DNA from: Bdellovibrionales bacterium
Lineage (GTDB): Bacteria; Bdellovibrionota; UBA2428
Length of the DNA: 16,519 bases
Direction of reading: 5' to 3'
NCBI GenBank assembly: GCA_018266335.1
Contig: JAFEAR010000245.1
Coordinates: forward strand, 1-16,519
The notes under the pieces were generated by a model, which worked only from the letters and a program-made list of their open reading frames with translations, had not been told where the DNA came from and searched no databases. Shown piece after piece: positions 15,668 to 16,519 of this stretch. A program made the translations under genes and the position numbers. Within the stretch, counting starts at the first letter, position 1; every line of letters starts with the position of its first letter.

Positions 15668-16519
15668 ATGAAAAAGAGCTGGGTTCCCGTTGTTGCGTGT
15701 TTGGCTTTCATCGTTCTCTGGCAAGTTTTCATTGTTAATCCTTACAATTCGAAACACCGCCCCCTTACCAAACCCATTACGGCTCCGGTAACGACCCCCG
15801 CAGACTCCGGCGAGCAAGCCAAGGGAACATTGTCTACCGTGCCCGGAGCAACTCCAGTCATGACGGCTATGGATGACGCTCAAGCCGTATCCATTGATAT
15901 TGGACCCAAGCGCCAAGTTAAAGTGTTTCCCGATTTCTCTTTAGGCTCCGTAGTTTTCTGGGACTATTTCGTGCGCGGATCTAAAGAAAAGCAAGCCATG
16001 GTGGAACTCAAAGAAGGTCTCCACTGGACCTCGACGGACCCTCAAGTGGAATCTTGCTTGCTGGCGCTACGCCAGGGCGTGGTGGATCCCAAAAATTTAG
16101 TTCGTGAATCAAGTGTCGCGGCCGGCAAATGTAAAGTTACGCTGGCGCCTGATGCGGCTAAAGCGGGACTTACTCACCTGAGTCTTCAGCTTTCGGGATT
16201 CAAAGGTGCGCAGGGCTTCGTTGAACTTAAGGGCACCGACATGGTCGGCGCGGGGCCCGTTCAAGATCACAATTACTTCGGCTACCGGATGGATGAGTCG
16301 CGGCACTGGGTAAAGGACAAGTCTTTGCTCGAGGTGACGCGCAAAGAAGGCAAAGTAGATTGGGTCACTTGGGGCGACAAATATTTCGTCACTGCATTTC
16401 TTCCTCGCGGCGAATACAACCCCAATGTTGTGTACGGCCCCATTCCTCCGACCGACGGCAAGGACAAGCACGTTTACTTCGGAATTCAGTACCCACTTTT
16501 TGCTAAGACCGAAGCCAAC
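15668..16519 (+). CDS. yidC: Membrane protein insertase YidC, 3'-truncated by window edge
   Basis: YidC inserts and folds inner-membrane proteins, alone or with SecYEG. The 284 codons in view cover the N-terminal transmembrane anchor (MKKSWVPVVACLAFIVLWQ, about residues 4-23), a Pro/Thr-rich linker (about 30-70), and most of the large periplasmic domain (beta-rich, from about residue 75; WVTWGDKYFVTAFLP near 240-255). The insertase core with its five helices lies beyond the window. This long periplasmic domain is the Gram-negative form of YidC. The first ATG follows the yidD stop by 2 nt, and the frame stays open to the window end. Identity rests on context, the anchor and the periplasmic motif. 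Confidence 0.92.
   Translation, partial: MKKSWVPVVACLAFIVLWQVFIVNPYNSKHRPLTKPITAPVTTPADSGEQAKGTLSTVPGATPVMTAMDDAQAVSIDIGPKRQVKVFPDFSLGSVVFWDYFVRGSKEKQAMVELKEGLHWTSTDPQVESCLLALRQGVVDPKNLVRESSVAAGKCKVTLAPDAAKAGLTHLSLQLSGFKGAQGFVELKGTDMVGAGPVQDHNYFGYRMDESRHWVKDKSLLEVTRKEGKVDWVTWGDKYFVTAFLPRGEYNPNVVYGPIPPTDGKDKHVYFGIQYPLFAKTEAN

Overview
The window is a bacterial chromosome segment spanning the replication origin. It carries the classical dnaA / dnaN / recF / gyrB / gyrA cluster, an intergenic oriC with DnaA boxes, and the divergent rpmH / rnpA / yidD / yidC cluster. The order gyrB-gyrA-(TPR protein)-hemL-(atpZ, atpI)-atpB-atpE downstream of recF resembles my recollection of Bdellovibrio, so a Bdellovibrionota-type Gram-negative is my best guess. 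That assignment is inference from synteny and protein character, not from a search. A lipoprotein-type signal and a gyrB with the long Gram-negative-type insert agree with a diderm cell. Base composition looks close to 50% GC by eye.

Layout: (1) 1-2340, plus strand: uvrA, cut at its 5' end by the window edge. (2) 2358-2394: a strong bidirectional terminator between the converging uvrA and atp genes. (3) 2411-14793, minus strand: eleven genes in one direction with gaps of 0-22 bp or short overlaps, except for the 230-bp oriC gap. In transcription order they are dnaA, oriC, dnaN, recF, gyrB, gyrA, a TPR lipoprotein, hemL, atpZ, atpI, atpB, atpE. (4) 14794-14931: a short divergent promoter region. 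(5) 14932-16519, plus strand: rpmH, rnpA, yidD and the 5' part of yidC, cut by the window edge.

Together the genes cover initiation (DnaA), the sliding clamp (DnaN), gap repair (RecF), supercoiling (GyrA/GyrB), haem precursor synthesis (HemL), the membrane F0 sector of ATP synthase with its assembly factors, ribosome and RNase P parts, and membrane-protein insertion (YidD/YidC). The F1 genes are not here, so the ATP synthase genes are split.

No mobile element, CRISPR array, tRNA or rRNA was seen. The unusual points lie inside familiar genes. DnaA lacks domain I and nearly all of domain II, with no room upstream for them. Several of its DnaA-box contact residues differ from E. coli. oriC holds a repeated CCATG plus DnaA-box module. 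A very short ORF overlaps the dnaA start. UvrA has lost one Cys pair and is about 90 residues shorter in the same domain. GyrA carries Asn at position 87. The ATP synthase a and c subunits have unusual motifs around their ion-binding sites.
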